DNA from: Aquimarina rhabdastrellae
GTDB taxonomy: Bacteria > Bacteroidota > Bacteroidia > Flavobacteriales > Flavobacteriaceae
Reading direction: 5' to 3'
DNA length: 64,000 nt
NCBI GenBank assembly: GCA_947387485.1
Contig: CANDNT010000002.1
Coordinates: forward strand, 434,001-498,000
The position numbers were made by a program, and so were the translations under genes. Positions 16,410-25,614 of this stretch are shown here, one piece after another (position 1 is the first letter of the stretch; every line of letters starts with the position of its first letter). The notes under the pieces are model-generated. The model was not told the DNA's origin, searched no databases, and saw only the letters and a program-made list of their open reading frames with translations.

Positions 16410-17266
16410 TACAGTACGTTTAATAATTGCTCTTTTATTTTCTCCAATTCATCTTTCATTTGAACCACCAATTGTTGCATAGGAGCATAATTAGATTTAC
16501 TACCTATAGTATTGATCTCTCGACCAATTTCTTGTGCAATAAAACCTAATTTTTTTCCATTAGACTCTGGGGTATCAAGTGTTTTTGTAAAATATGATAA
16601 GTGGTTTGTTAAACGCACTTTTTCTTCAGTAATATCATATTTTTCTATGTAGTAAATCAATTCTTGTTCAAATCGATTTTCGTCAACATCTTCTTTAAGT
16701 TCATCAATAGCTTTGCGTAAGCGCTCTTTTACAGCTTCAATACGCTCTGGATCTATTGTGATAACTTCTTGTAATAATTGATGAATATTTTGAATACGAG
16801 TATTAAAATCTGCTTCTAAAGCTTTTCCTTCGTCTACTCTAAAGTTAGTTAAAGAAACCAAAGCCTCGTCCAAAGCTTTTGCGATAGAAGTAAATTCCTC
16901 TGGATTGATTTCTTCGCGTTCTGTCTTTAAAGCGTCTGGCATACGGATAGCCATCTTTAATAAATCCGTTTGATCTGCATCGTGAATAGTAGCCAGTTGA
17001 GACATATATTCTTTAACAACGCCTTGATTGATAGTCGTCGAAGTCTCTTCTCCTGTAATTTCTACATACAACCCAAAATCTACCTTTCCGCGTACAAGTG
17101 ATTTGGCAATAGTATTGCGTAAAAGCAATTCTTTTTCTCTGTATTGCGAAGGCATTCTCGCATTGAGATCAAGGTTTTTGCTATTTAAAGACTTCACTTC
17201 TATGGTAATCTTTTTGTTTGGAAGCTGTATAACAGACTTACCAAAACCGGTCATGGATTGTATCAT
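16409..17266 (-). CDS. YicC/YloC-type endoribonuclease
   Basis: A 285-residue member of the YicC/YloC family of endoribonucleases linked to small-RNA and mRNA turnover. The start MIQSMTGFGKS matches the conserved MIxSMTGFGR N terminus, followed by EVKSLNSKNLDLNARMP (family VRSVNxRxLDxxxRxP). The C-terminal DUF1732 part ends in GKKLGFIAQEIGREINTIGSKSN, the conserved GRKLDFLxQExxREINTxGSKxN block, which carries proposed catalytic acidic residues. It precedes gmk with a one-base overlap, a pairing common in bacteria. Confidence 0.94.
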   Translation of the reverse strand: MIQSMTGFGKSVIQLPNKKITIEVKSLNSKNLDLNARMPSQYREKELLLRNTIAKSLVRGKVDFGLYVEITGEETSTTINQGVVKEYMSQLATIHDADQTDLLKMAIRMPDALKTEREEINPEEFTSIAKALDEALVSLTNFRVDEGKALEADFNTRIQNIHQLLQEVITIDPERIEAVKERLRKAIDELKEDVDENRFEQELIYYIEKYDITEEKVRLTNHLSYFTKTLDTPESNGKKLGFIAQEIGREINTIGSKSNYAPMQQLVVQMKDELEKIKEQLLNVL

Positions 17267-17353
17267 AAGTTCTTATAGAAAAAAGTTGCACGAAGATACA
17301 TAAAAGTATCAATGTGCAAATAGGTTTTTTATAATATACGGTCGGTTTTATAA

Positions 17354-17896
17354 TTAATTGTGCGATAAAGCGTGACTCATCGTGATTTTATCAATAAGCT
17401 GATTGTTTTCTTGAAAGAAATTAGGTATTCGACCAGTTTCTTTAAAACCTAGTTTGGTATATAAAGCAATTCCACTAGGATTTGAAGCATAAACTTCTAA
17501 CCAAACCATGTTTAGAAACTTATTTTGTTGTGCCCAACCTAATGTTTTTTGCAATAATAAAGTGCCTATACCTTGATTTTGCCATTGCGTATGGATTCCC
17601 ATACCGATCACACCTGTATGAAATAACTTTTGACGTTGGTTTCCTGAAAGATCAATATTACCAATTAATTCACCTTGATATTCGGCAACAAAAAGTACAC
17701 TGTTTTGTTGTGATATAAATTTTGAAATCCACTGTTGTTCCTCTACATCTGTATTAGTATACTCATGTAGGTATAACGGAATAGTAGTTGTATGGGCTAG
17801 ATAAGATTTTTTAAGCTTAAGCAAATTAGTAGCGTCATCTAGAGTAGCCTCTCGTATCGTTATGGTGTGTTGTGATTTAGTAGTATACGTATCCAT
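17354..17896 (-). CDS. GNAT-family N-acetyltransferase
   Basis: A 180-residue Gcn5-related acetyltransferase. IREATLDDATNLLKL opens the fold, HTGVIGMGIHTQWQNQGIGTLLL holds the acetyl-CoA pyrophosphate loop (QNQGIG, 106-111, the Q/R-x-x-G-x-G motif), and LEVYASNPSGIALYTKLGFKETGR is the classic C-terminal motif B. It should acetylate an amine on a small molecule or protein; no acceptor can be inferred. Its first base overlaps the last base of the upstream hemJ gene, so the two are co-transcribed. Confidence 0.9.
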   Translation of the reverse strand: MDTYTTKSQHTITIREATLDDATNLLKLKKSYLAHTTTIPLYLHEYTNTDVEEQQWISKFISQQNSVLFVAEYQGELIGNIDLSGNQRQKLFHTGVIGMGIHTQWQNQGIGTLLLQKTLGWAQQNKFLNMVWLEVYASNPSGIALYTKLGFKETGRIPNFFQENNQLIDKITMSHALSHN

Positions 17897-18447
17897 TATG
17901 CATTAGGATTTTTTTGACGTATACGTTTATAAAGACGTATTCCTAACATTAATAAAATGGCTAAAAGAAATAATCCTAGTACGCCATAAATCCAATTGGT
18001 TGCATCTTTAACAATAACAAGAAATATAACGGCAAAAAGAATCATGGTTGAGCCTTCGTTCCAAATTCGCATTTGATGAGAAGTCCACTTAACAATATCA
18101 TTTTGTAATTGATTATATATCTGATGTGATTTTAGATGATATGCATATAAGAGTACAACAAATCCTAATTTGATGTGCATCCATGGTTGTTGTAACCATG
18201 CAGGAAACATGATTAATAAAATAATAGCTGTTATGGTTGTGAGTATGGCAGATGGCCAAGTAATGATAAACCACAAACGTTTAGTCATTAATTTAAATTG
18301 TTGTGAGAGAATATCCTTATCAGGATTAGGTTTGTCATAAGCTTCTATATGATAAATAAATAACCTAGGGATATAAAATAATCCTGCAAACCATGTGATT
18401 ACAAAAATAAGATGAAGTGATTTGATATAAGGGTAAAAATCGTTCAT
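17896..18447 (-). CDS. hemJ: HemJ-type protoporphyrinogen oxidase
   Basis: A membrane protein of about 183 residues with four to five hydrophobic helices, matching the HemJ (UPF0093/CopD-like) family that oxidises protoporphyrinogen IX to protoporphyrin IX. MNDFYPYIKSLHLIFVITWFAGLFYIPRLFIYH is the conserved N-terminal block, with the histidine of SLH and the arginine of PRLF; MHIKLGFVVLLYAYH holds the conserved lysine and histidine. A start nine codons upstream (18474) is open, but family alignment favours 18447. It supplies the oxidase step otherwise missing from the heme genes of this window. Confidence 0.85.
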   Translation of the reverse strand: MNDFYPYIKSLHLIFVITWFAGLFYIPRLFIYHIEAYDKPNPDKDILSQQFKLMTKRLWFIITWPSAILTTITAIILLIMFPAWLQQPWMHIKLGFVVLLYAYHLKSHQIYNQLQNDIVKWTSHQMRIWNEGSTMILFAVIFLVIVKDATNWIYGVLGLFLLAILLMLGIRLYKRIRQKNPNA

Positions 18448-18530
18448 ATATAATGCTAAAAGATTAAAAGACAAAAATACAGAAAAGGAGTGTAATTGAA
18501 ATGACTTTTGTCATTAGGTCTTAAAGTAAA

Positions 18531-18557
18531 AACGACCTCTAGTAATCGAAGGTCGTT
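18531..18557 (-). terminator. intrinsic terminator of the BNR-repeat gene
   Basis: Minus strand: AACGACCT (18550-18557) pairs with AGGTCGTT (18531-18538) across an 11-base loop and is followed by a T run. It lies 23 bp past the stop codon of the gene ending at 18580. Confidence 0.78.
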
Positions 18558-18579
18558 AAAACGTGATATGATTTATAAT

Positions 18580-21500
18580 TTAATCTTCTTCTACAAACAG
18601 ATAATTAAGTTGTAATTTATTAAATGCAGCATTAAAAGATTTTATTTCGGTACTTATCAAAGTATCAAATGTTGTCAATTGTTCATTGATTAAAGCCGTA
18701 AGTTCATTTTTAACAGCAATATCTTGAGTTGTAGGTGCAAAATCTCCCATACCTACAAGAGAATTAAGATGCCCAAGTTTGTTGGTAAGCTTGATAGGGA
18801 AATTAAGCGGGTCTTGACCACTTCTGTTTTTAGTTTGATATAAAGCTTTTTCAATATTGCCAAACTGCTCTTGTAATTTTTCGGCTTTTGCTACTAGATC
18901 TTTAGTAGTTGGATTGTCTTTGTATTGTGTGGTAAACGCCTTTAATTGTTTGTTGATTTTTCTAATATTTTTTATGGATTTATGAGCGCGATCAACAGTC
19001 TTGTTTACAGCAGTAATAAAATCGTATTGTGTTTGCATATCCTGTGTAGAAGCTTCTGCTCTAGGATCTGCAAGAATAGTAAAAGGTTGAGAAGTCTCTT
19101 TCCCGTTTACGTTTAGATTTACACGATAAGTACCTGGTACTGCTTTGGGACCTTGAAGATTAGCCCACCATAAAATCATCCCTTTAAGTACCTCAGCACC
19201 TTTACCACGTGTGTTCCAAGCAAATTGATTAGCGCCTTTTTTTATAGTAAGCTTATCAGTTACTTCTTTTGCATGGTTATTAAAAGATTTAAGCGTATCA
19301 TTTTTTGTATTTAAATAGGTTAATGAGATGGTATCTTTTTTCTTGTCGTAATCATTAAGATAAAAATAGGTGATGACACCAGAAGGATGATTTGTTCCTT
19401 CTGTCTTTAAGCCTTTAACACTTTGTCCTGCCATACGATAAGTGTCTTTAGGTTTAAATAAAATAGTATTCTTTGATTTAACCTCATTAGAGAGTTGATG
19501 TAATACAGTGAGATCATCGATAATCCACAAACTACGTCCTTGAGTAGCTACAATTAAATTATTGTCTTTGATAGTAAGATCAGTTATAGGAACAATAGGA
19601 AGGTTTAATTGAAAAGGAGCCCAAGTATTACCATCGTTAAACGAAATATACATACCCGTTTCTGTACCTGCATATAATAACCCTTTGCGTTTAGGATCTT
19701 CTCTTAATACTCTAGTAAAATGTTCTTCATTAATTCCTGAAGTAATTTTTTTCCATGTTTTTCCATAATCAGTGGTTTTATACAAATAAGGAGCAAAATC
19801 ACCAGATTTATAGCGAGTTCCTGCGATATAGCAAGTTCCTGAATCAAAAGCACTAGCCTCGATACTGTTAATCATCATCCATTCTGGCATCCCTTTAGGC
19901 GTAACGTTATTCCAGTTTTTACCACCATCTTGACTTACATGAATCAAACCATCATCACTACCAGTCCATAAGACCCCTTCTTTTACAGGGCTTTCTGCGG
20001 CAGAAAAAATAGTACAGTAATATTCTACAGAAGTATTATCTTGAGTAATCGGACCTCCAGAAGATTTAAGTTTTGTGCTGTCATTACGAGTAAGATCAGG
20101 ACTAATTACATTCCAACTTTGCCCTTCATTTTCGGTTACATGTACATGATTAGAAAAGGTATAAAGTCGGTTAGGGTTGTGTTTAGAAAATAGAATAGGG
20201 AAATTCCATTGAAAACGGTATTTCATATCTTCGGCACCATGTCCCATAGGATTATCGGGCCATACACTTATCGATCTTACCGTTCCGGTTTTATGATTTA
20301 CACGTGTTAAAAAACCATCATAACTTCCTCCATAAACAATATCGTTATTTTTTGGGTCTACTGCAATATGAGCAGATTCTCCACCAGCGGTAGATTCCCA
20401 ATCATTTTCTGTAATAGCAAAACCAGTACTTCTGTGATTAATGCGTATAGTAGAATTATCTTGCTGTGCAGCATAAATACGATACGGGAAATGATTGTCT
20501 GTAGTTACTCTATAAAATTGTGAAGTAGGTTGGTTGTGATACGTACTCCAAGTTTCTCCACCATCATAAGTGATTTGAGCACCACCATCATCCCCCATAA
20601 TCATACGTTTAGGGTTTTCTGGTGCGATCCATAAATCATGGTGATCACCATGTGGAGCTCTAGCTGCTGTAAAATTCTTTCCGCCATCTTTACTCTTGTG
20701 ATAGGCTACATTAACTACATAAACAATATCCTTGTCTTTGCTATCTGCATAAATTCGAGTATAATACCAAGCACGTTGTCTTAAACTGCGATCGCTATTT
20801 AATAAACGCCAAGTTTCTCCTCCATCATCACTTCGATATACACCACCTTTTTCTTTATTTTCGACTATAGCCCATACACGATCACTATCTACAGGAGAAA
20901 CAGTAACACCAATAATACCTAATATACCTTTGGCAAAACCTTTGTTGGTCGAAAGCTCTTTCCAAGTTTTTCCGTTATCGGTACTTTTCCATAAAGTAGA
21001 ACCTTCACCACCAGAGCTTAAACTATAAGGAGTACGGCGTACATTCCATGTAGAAGCATATAAAATTCTAGGATTGTTAGGGTCTAAAGTTAAATCTACA
21101 GCACCAGCATTTTCGTTGGCAAATAAAATCTTGTTCCAAGTTTTACCACCATCGATACTTTTATAAATACCACGATCTTGTGTAGGTTTATAAATATTAC
21201 CTAAAACTGCAGCATATACAATATCAGGATTAGTAGGATGAATTGCTATACGAGGGATATGTCTACTTTTTGGCAAACCTGAAGCTTTCCATGTTTTTCC
21301 TGCATCGACACTTTTCCATACTCCATAACCCGATGATACATTACCACGTAGTGTTTTTTCTCCACCACCTACATAAATGACATTAGGATCACTTTTTGAA
21401 ACACTAATAGCTCCTATAGAACCACCAAAAAAGCCATCTGAGATATTTCCCCAGGTACGACCGCCATCTGTGGTTTTCCAGATACCACCACCAGTGGCTC

Positions 21501-21690
21501 CAAAATAAAATAAGTTAGGCTTATTAGGTACTCCTGCTACAGCGGCACTACGACCACCTCTAAAAGGGCCTATGAGACGGTATTCTAAGGCATCGTATAA
21601 CTTAGCATCATAAGTTTGAGCATGACTAGATATGCTTCCTAAAAATAGTATTAGGAAGAAAATTTTGAGTTTAGAAAAAAAAGAATGCAT
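18580..21690 (-). CDS. secreted BNR/VPS10-type beta-propeller protein
   Basis: A 1036-residue exported protein with a signal peptide (FLILFLGSISSHAQ, cleavage near 24). Residues about 40-700 carry many BNR/Asp-box repeats of the S-x-D-x-G-x-x-W type, including WKTTDGGRTWG, WKSVDAGKTWK, YKSIDGGKTWN, WKSTDNGKTWK, YRSDDGGETWR and SQDGGKNWN, which build a sialidase/VPS10-like propeller. The C-terminal 300 residues (EVTDKLTIKKGANQFAWNTRG, then long helices) match the tail of Bacteroidota proteins often labelled glycosyl hydrolase. No catalytic residues can be assigned; binding or unknown hydrolysis is possible. No T9SS tail is seen. Confidence 0.8.
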   Translation of the reverse strand: MHSFFSKLKIFFLILFLGSISSHAQTYDAKLYDALEYRLIGPFRGGRSAAVAGVPNKPNLFYFGATGGGIWKTTDGGRTWGNISDGFFGGSIGAISVSKSDPNVIYVGGGEKTLRGNVSSGYGVWKSVDAGKTWKASGLPKSRHIPRIAIHPTNPDIVYAAVLGNIYKPTQDRGIYKSIDGGKTWNKILFANENAGAVDLTLDPNNPRILYASTWNVRRTPYSLSSGGEGSTLWKSTDNGKTWKELSTNKGFAKGILGIIGVTVSPVDSDRVWAIVENKEKGGVYRSDDGGETWRLLNSDRSLRQRAWYYTRIYADSKDKDIVYVVNVAYHKSKDGGKNFTAARAPHGDHHDLWIAPENPKRMIMGDDGGAQITYDGGETWSTYHNQPTSQFYRVTTDNHFPYRIYAAQQDNSTIRINHRSTGFAITENDWESTAGGESAHIAVDPKNNDIVYGGSYDGFLTRVNHKTGTVRSISVWPDNPMGHGAEDMKYRFQWNFPILFSKHNPNRLYTFSNHVHVTENEGQSWNVISPDLTRNDSTKLKSSGGPITQDNTSVEYYCTIFSAAESPVKEGVLWTGSDDGLIHVSQDGGKNWNNVTPKGMPEWMMINSIEASAFDSGTCYIAGTRYKSGDFAPYLYKTTDYGKTWKKITSGINEEHFTRVLREDPKRKGLLYAGTETGMYISFNDGNTWAPFQLNLPIVPITDLTIKDNNLIVATQGRSLWIIDDLTVLHQLSNEVKSKNTILFKPKDTYRMAGQSVKGLKTEGTNHPSGVITYFYLNDYDKKKDTISLTYLNTKNDTLKSFNNHAKEVTDKLTIKKGANQFAWNTRGKGAEVLKGMILWWANLQGPKAVPGTYRVNLNVNGKETSQPFTILADPRAEASTQDMQTQYDFITAVNKTVDRAHKSIKNIRKINKQLKAFTTQYKDNPTTKDLVAKAEKLQEQFGNIEKALYQTKNRSGQDPLNFPIKLTNKLGHLNSLVGMGDFAPTTQDIAVKNELTALINEQLTTFDTLISTEIKSFNAAFNKLQLNYLFVEED

Positions 21691-21767
21691 TTCAGTTGAT
21701 TTTTAGTTGTAACCCAATTATTTGAATCAAATAAATCGGTAAATCACTAAAATCCACATTTTTTGGC

Positions 21768-23159
21768 TTACGAAGAAGGACTTTGGCGTAATTTTAACCG
21801 TATTTCCCTGTTTAAGAACAATCCGGTAACGATAGTTGCTAAAACGTCTGCTATAGGAAATGCAATCCAAACACCTAATGCTCCATAATAATGTGGTAAT
21901 ATCAAAATCAACGGAATAAAAAAGAATCCTTGTCGGGATAACGTAAGCAATAATGCAGGAATAGCTTTTCCTACTGCCTGAAAGTAAGCAGCACCTATAA
22001 GTTGTAATGCAATAATAGGTGTGGCAAGAAATACCCAACGCATAGCTTCTGGACCATGAGTTAATACATAAGTATTTATTGCTTGTTCTGTTGTAGAAAT
22101 TACCTCATCGTTTTTGATAAATAAAGAGATAATTTCTGTAGGGAAAATCATTAAGAAAATAAAAATTAATGACGCTACTAATGCAGCATATTTAATAGCA
22201 GTATTTATAGTTTCTCTTACACGATCATATTGTGTTGCTCCATAATTATAGCTAGCAATAGGTAAAAATCCTTGCGTAACACCGAATACGGGAAATAAAG
22301 CAAACATCAACATACGGCTAATGATGGCATAAACCGCAACAAGAGCTTCGGCACCTAAACCAAATAAGATATTATTCATGAGTAGGTAAGTGATACTTAC
22401 TACAGCTTGTCTAGCAAGAGTAACACCACCAAGAGATGCGATTTCTTTAACAATGTCTTTTTGTAATTTAAGATGTTTTAATCTGATTTTTAGTTCAGAA
22501 TTTTTAGAAGAAAAAAACCAAAAAATATAACTGAAACACAAAAAGTAAGAACCTGTTGTAGCCCAAGCTGCACCATGCATGCCCATATCTAATTTAAAAA
22601 TAAAGATATAGTCCATAAGAAGATTTCCTACAGTAGGAATAATCATGGCAATCATAGCAAATTTAGGTTTCCCTTCGGCCCTAATCACAGTATTTCCCAT
22701 CATAGCAAAGGCTAAGATTGGAACTCCGTATAAAACAATGGTATAATAGATTTTTGCAGGATCAAAAATAGCTCCTTTACCACCAAATTTGGGAATAATA
22801 TCGTCAACAAATAATAACCCAAAAGTTACTAGGGTTAACGTACACAATAAAGTTAATGTGATTTGATTTCCAAAAGAAGTCAAGGCACGTTCTTTATCTT
22901 GAGCTCCCAAGGCTCTAGAAATAATACTCGAACCACCAATACCTATTGCCATACCTAATGCCGCTATAAAAAAGGAAACAGGTAAAACAATATTAATGGC
23001 AGCTATGGCAACAGAACCAATCCATTTTCCTACAAAAACAGAATCGATAAGAATATTTAAAGACATAACAAGTATCCCAATAGAAGCAGGAACAGCTTGT
23101 TTTATCAATAATTTTGATATAGGTTCAATGCCTAGAGCCGATGATTTAGGGCTAGCCAT
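21768..23159 (-). CDS. MATE-family efflux transporter
   Basis: A 463-residue inner-membrane antiporter with about 12 hydrophobic helices in two MatE halves. Family marks are SKLLIKQAVPASIGILVMSLNILIDSVFVGKWIG at the start, GIGGSSIISRALGAQDKERA after helix 2, and GVTQGFLPIASYNYGATQYDRVRETI in the second half (the QGxxPxxxYNYGA motif). It probably exports drugs or metabolites using Na+ or H+ gradients. Its ATG overlaps the hemH stop by one base, so it is translated from the same message as ferrochelatase; export of a porphyrin-related compound is a speculation this allows. Confidence 0.93.
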   Translation of the reverse strand: MASPKSSALGIEPISKLLIKQAVPASIGILVMSLNILIDSVFVGKWIGSVAIAAINIVLPVSFFIAALGMAIGIGGSSIISRALGAQDKERALTSFGNQITLTLLCTLTLVTFGLLFVDDIIPKFGGKGAIFDPAKIYYTIVLYGVPILAFAMMGNTVIRAEGKPKFAMIAMIIPTVGNLLMDYIFIFKLDMGMHGAAWATTGSYFLCFSYIFWFFSSKNSELKIRLKHLKLQKDIVKEIASLGGVTLARQAVVSITYLLMNNILFGLGAEALVAVYAIISRMLMFALFPVFGVTQGFLPIASYNYGATQYDRVRETINTAIKYAALVASLIFIFLMIFPTEIISLFIKNDEVISTTEQAINTYVLTHGPEAMRWVFLATPIIALQLIGAAYFQAVGKAIPALLLTLSRQGFFFIPLILILPHYYGALGVWIAFPIADVLATIVTGLFLNREIRLKLRQSPSS

Positions 23160-24196
23160 TAAGCAGGAGTTGAGTTAGTATTTTTCTCCCAATCATTAAT
23201 CCATGTAGCGATAACCTCAACCCAATCTTTTCTATCATTAATGCAAGGAATGGTAGTAAACTCTTGACCTCCCATTTCGTGGAAAATTTCTTCACCTTCC
23301 ATCGCGATTTCTTCTAAAGTCTCAAGACAGTCTGAAACAAAGGCAGGAGTTACTATAGCCATTTTCTTAGTTCCTTCTTTTCCTAGGCGTTCGATAGTAC
23401 GATCAGTATATGGCTGTAACCACGGGTCAAATCCTAATCTAGATTGAAATGAAGAAGAATAGGTGCCTTCTTTTAAATCTAATTTTTCTGCAACCAAGCG
23501 TGTGGTTTCATAACATTGATGGCGATAGCAATATTGATGTGCTTTTGAAGGAGTAGCACAACAGGACCCATCTATTTTACAATGAGATTTTGTAACATCA
23601 CTTTTTCTAATATGTCGCTCTGGAACACCGTGATAAGAAAACAATAAGTGCTCATAATCCAAATCTTCAATTTTTTCGGCTATGCTTTTGGATAGTACTT
23701 CGATATATTCTTCTCTGTTATAAAAAGCAGGAAGATCTGTAAATTTCATATCAGGAAAATACTCTTGCCTTAATTCTTCAGCCAGTACTAATATGGTTTC
23801 TGTAGTAGCCATAGCAAACTGAGGGTATAAAGGAATGATAAAAACCTCTTTTATACCTTGATCGTGCAATTCTTGTAATCCTTTTTTAATGCTCATTGAG
23901 CCATAACGCATAGCAAGTGCAATAGGAATTTGTGTTTGTTCAGCTACTTTTTGTTGTAGACGTTCTGATAAAACTATAAGAGGAGAACCTTCTTCCCACC
24001 AAATCTTTTTATAAGCTTCGGCAGATTTTTTAGGGCGAGTATTTAATATAATCCCTTTAACAAGTAGTGTTCGAGCCCATAAGGGTACATCAATAACACG
24101 TGGATCCATTAAAAATTCACCTAGGTATTTTTTTACGTCTTTAGGATCTGTACTATCAGGTGATCCTAAATTGACAAGGAGTACTCCTTTACTCAT
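23159..24196 (-). CDS. hemH: ferrochelatase with internal cysteine cluster
   Basis: Inserts ferrous iron into protoporphyrin IX, the last step of protoheme synthesis. 345 residues. MSKGVLLVNLGSPDS is the family N terminus, LFSYHGVPERH holds the metal-binding His189, and VTPAFVSDCLETLEEI the conserved acidic helix. Unusually there is a cysteine-rich insert: Cys206, 212, 213, 223 and 228 in the SHCKIDGSCCATPSK and YCYRHQC segments, as in ferrochelatases with an internal [2Fe-2S] site. The ATG at 24196 is chosen over an upstream frame start at 24232 because a -7 box lies at 24218-24225. Confidence 0.95.
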   Translation of the reverse strand: MSKGVLLVNLGSPDSTDPKDVKKYLGEFLMDPRVIDVPLWARTLLVKGIILNTRPKKSAEAYKKIWWEEGSPLIVLSERLQQKVAEQTQIPIALAMRYGSMSIKKGLQELHDQGIKEVFIIPLYPQFAMATTETILVLAEELRQEYFPDMKFTDLPAFYNREEYIEVLSKSIAEKIEDLDYEHLLFSYHGVPERHIRKSDVTKSHCKIDGSCCATPSKAHQYCYRHQCYETTRLVAEKLDLKEGTYSSSFQSRLGFDPWLQPYTDRTIERLGKEGTKKMAIVTPAFVSDCLETLEEIAMEGEEIFHEMGGQEFTTIPCINDRKDWVEVIATWINDWEKNTNSTPA

Positions 24197-24217
24197 GCTC
24201 TTTCTGTTTTGATGATG

Positions 24218-24237
24218 CAAAAATACGAACAAAAATA
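24218..24237 (-). promoter_or_regulatory. two -7 boxes upstream of hemH
   Basis: On the minus strand TATTTTTG occurs at 24218-24225 and again at 24230-24237, both exact TAnnTTTG matches, 22-41 bp upstream of the chosen hemH ATG. No TTG -33 element is obvious. Confidence 0.5.
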
Positions 24238-24420
24238 AATTATGTACTAGCTAAAATAATAAGAGTTTTAAATAGTAGTATGTAATGGGTTTATAAGAGG
24301 GAAAAATGTTTTAAGTAAAAGTGCTTATATGTATTTAACCAAAATTTAACGGGATTGTATGTTTTGTGCTATGCTACAAAAACCGTATTTTTAAAAAGAG
24401 AAAAATAAAAAAGCAAATCG

Positions 24421-24585
24421 ATGAAACGTATAACAGTAGATGTAGAAGAACATAAACTTCCTTTCTTTATAGAATTAATTCAAAATCTAGACTTTGCTTC
24501 TATAGAAGAAGATACTCTAGAAGAACAAGCAAGAGGTATGTATGATGCTATTATCTCTTTACAACAAGGCAAAGAGATAGATTAA
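24421..24585 (+). CDS. 54-aa acidic small protein of unknown function
   Basis: An ATG-to-TAA frame encoding 54 residues, beginning MKRITVDVEEHKLPFF and ending QQGKEID. It is acidic and mostly helical by eye: a short beta strand (RITVDV), then FIELIQNLDF and the helix EEDTLEEQARGMYDAIISLQQGK. That layout resembles small ribbon-helix or antitoxin-like bacterial proteins, but no toxin gene is adjacent. It lies alone on the plus strand between divergent hemH and the 3' end of the AraC gene. Codon use looks like a real gene. I do not recognise the family. Confidence 0.6.
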   Translation: MKRITVDVEEHKLPFFIELIQNLDFASIEEDTLEEQARGMYDAIISLQQGKEID

Positions 24586-24616
24586 TAGCATTAAATGATA
24601 TTACAATAAGTGAGAC

Positions 24617-25507
24617 TTACTTTAATCCCATGATATATTTTTTGGGAGTAGTGCCGTATTTCTTTTTAAAAGCAGCAATAAAGTGACTTGCAGTACTGTA
24701 TCCCACTTTTAAACCAACCTCATTAACGTTTAATGAGCCTTTGGCAAGTAATTGTCGTGCAAACTCCATTTTATAATCAAATAAAAAACTATAAACAGGC
24801 TCTCCATAAATCTGTTTAAATCCTTCTTTTAGTTTTTTCAGTGGTAAAGCAATCTCATTTGATAATTCTTGTAGTGTAGGAGGTTCTGCCATACGAGCAA
24901 TGATAATATCTTTTGCTTTTCTGATTTTTAACACATTTTCTTCATCGACTAAGAAAGGACATTGTTCTACATCGGCATCTTCTGGACGATTAAAATATAA
25001 ACTTAGTAACTCATAAGCTTTTCCTTTAAAATATAAAAACTTGATAGAGTTATGTAGGTTATAGTTCATCAATTGATTAAGTACTACAGCCATAGAAGGT
25101 GATATCTTACCATCACTATAATACTTACGATCGCGATTCCCTTCACTTAAGAAAGGAATATAATCAGCCTCTGAAGAAAATAGCGAATGGAATTTCTTAA
25201 TGGAAATTAGCATCGAAATCAACCATGAATTGGGACTCATTTCGATATTCATAGGTAAATCCCGTTGAGGATTATAGAGTAAGAGTGAACTCTCCTCGGG
25301 AAGGTTAATGGTATAACTTCCGTTATTGAAATTAAAAGTAGTTTCTCCTTTTAATCCAAAGTGAAATTGAATGAAACTACTGTCGATTTCTCGTACAATG
25401 CATTGAGTATCATTTGAATCATTTTGAAACTTTAAAATAGAAAAACCTTCTTCGATGGTTGTTTCTTGTAAAATTCCTTGAGCGTTATTTTTTTTGGAAA
25501 TATCCAT
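24617..25507 (-). CDS. AraC-type regulator divergent from hemA (PchR-like)
   Basis: A 296-residue AraC/XylS regulator. The N-terminal cupin-like sensor (about 30-130) contains FIQFHFGLKGETTFNFNNGSY, reminiscent of the siderophore-responsive PchR group. The C-terminal helix-turn-helix pair spans about 195-296: ILIIARMAEPPTLQELSNEI-type segment (here DIIIARMAEPPTLQELSNEI), then VNEVGLKVGYSTASHFIAAFKKKYGTTPKKYI. It is transcribed away from hemA, and the shared 176-bp gap holds a 17-bp inverted repeat, so control of the heme operon is a good inference. The ligand (iron chelate, heme or another signal) is unknown. Confidence 0.88.
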   Translation of the reverse strand: MDISKKNNAQGILQETTIEEGFSILKFQNDSNDTQCIVREIDSSFIQFHFGLKGETTFNFNNGSYTINLPEESSLLLYNPQRDLPMNIEMSPNSWLISMLISIKKFHSLFSSEADYIPFLSEGNRDRKYYSDGKISPSMAVVLNQLMNYNLHNSIKFLYFKGKAYELLSLYFNRPEDADVEQCPFLVDEENVLKIRKAKDIIIARMAEPPTLQELSNEIALPLKKLKEGFKQIYGEPVYSFLFDYKMEFARQLLAKGSLNVNEVGLKVGYSTASHFIAAFKKKYGTTPKKYIMGLK

Positions 25508-25573
25508 GATGATTTTAAGTGTTTTATTTAGAATAAATCTAAACTATCGACAAAAGAACCGCTGTTAAGTCAA

Positions 25574-25581
25574 CAAAAATA
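25574..25581 (-). promoter_or_regulatory. -7 box of the AraC-type regulator
   Basis: Minus strand TATTTTTG, an exact TAnnTTTG match, 67 bp upstream of the regulator ATG. It faces the hemA promoter across the inverted repeat. Confidence 0.5.
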
Positions 25582-25614
25582 AGGGTTTATACGTGTTTTT
25601 GATGAAAAAATGAG

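Noticed and set aside
18580..21690. Sialidase with known activity
   Set aside because: Asp-box repeats are clear, but the catalytic arginine triad and tyrosine-glutamate pair of sialidases could not be identified.
21727..22038. 103-codon minus-strand frame in another phase of the MATE gene end
   Set aside because: It overlaps the conserved 3' end of the MATE gene and encodes a cysteine- and tyrosine-rich shadow.
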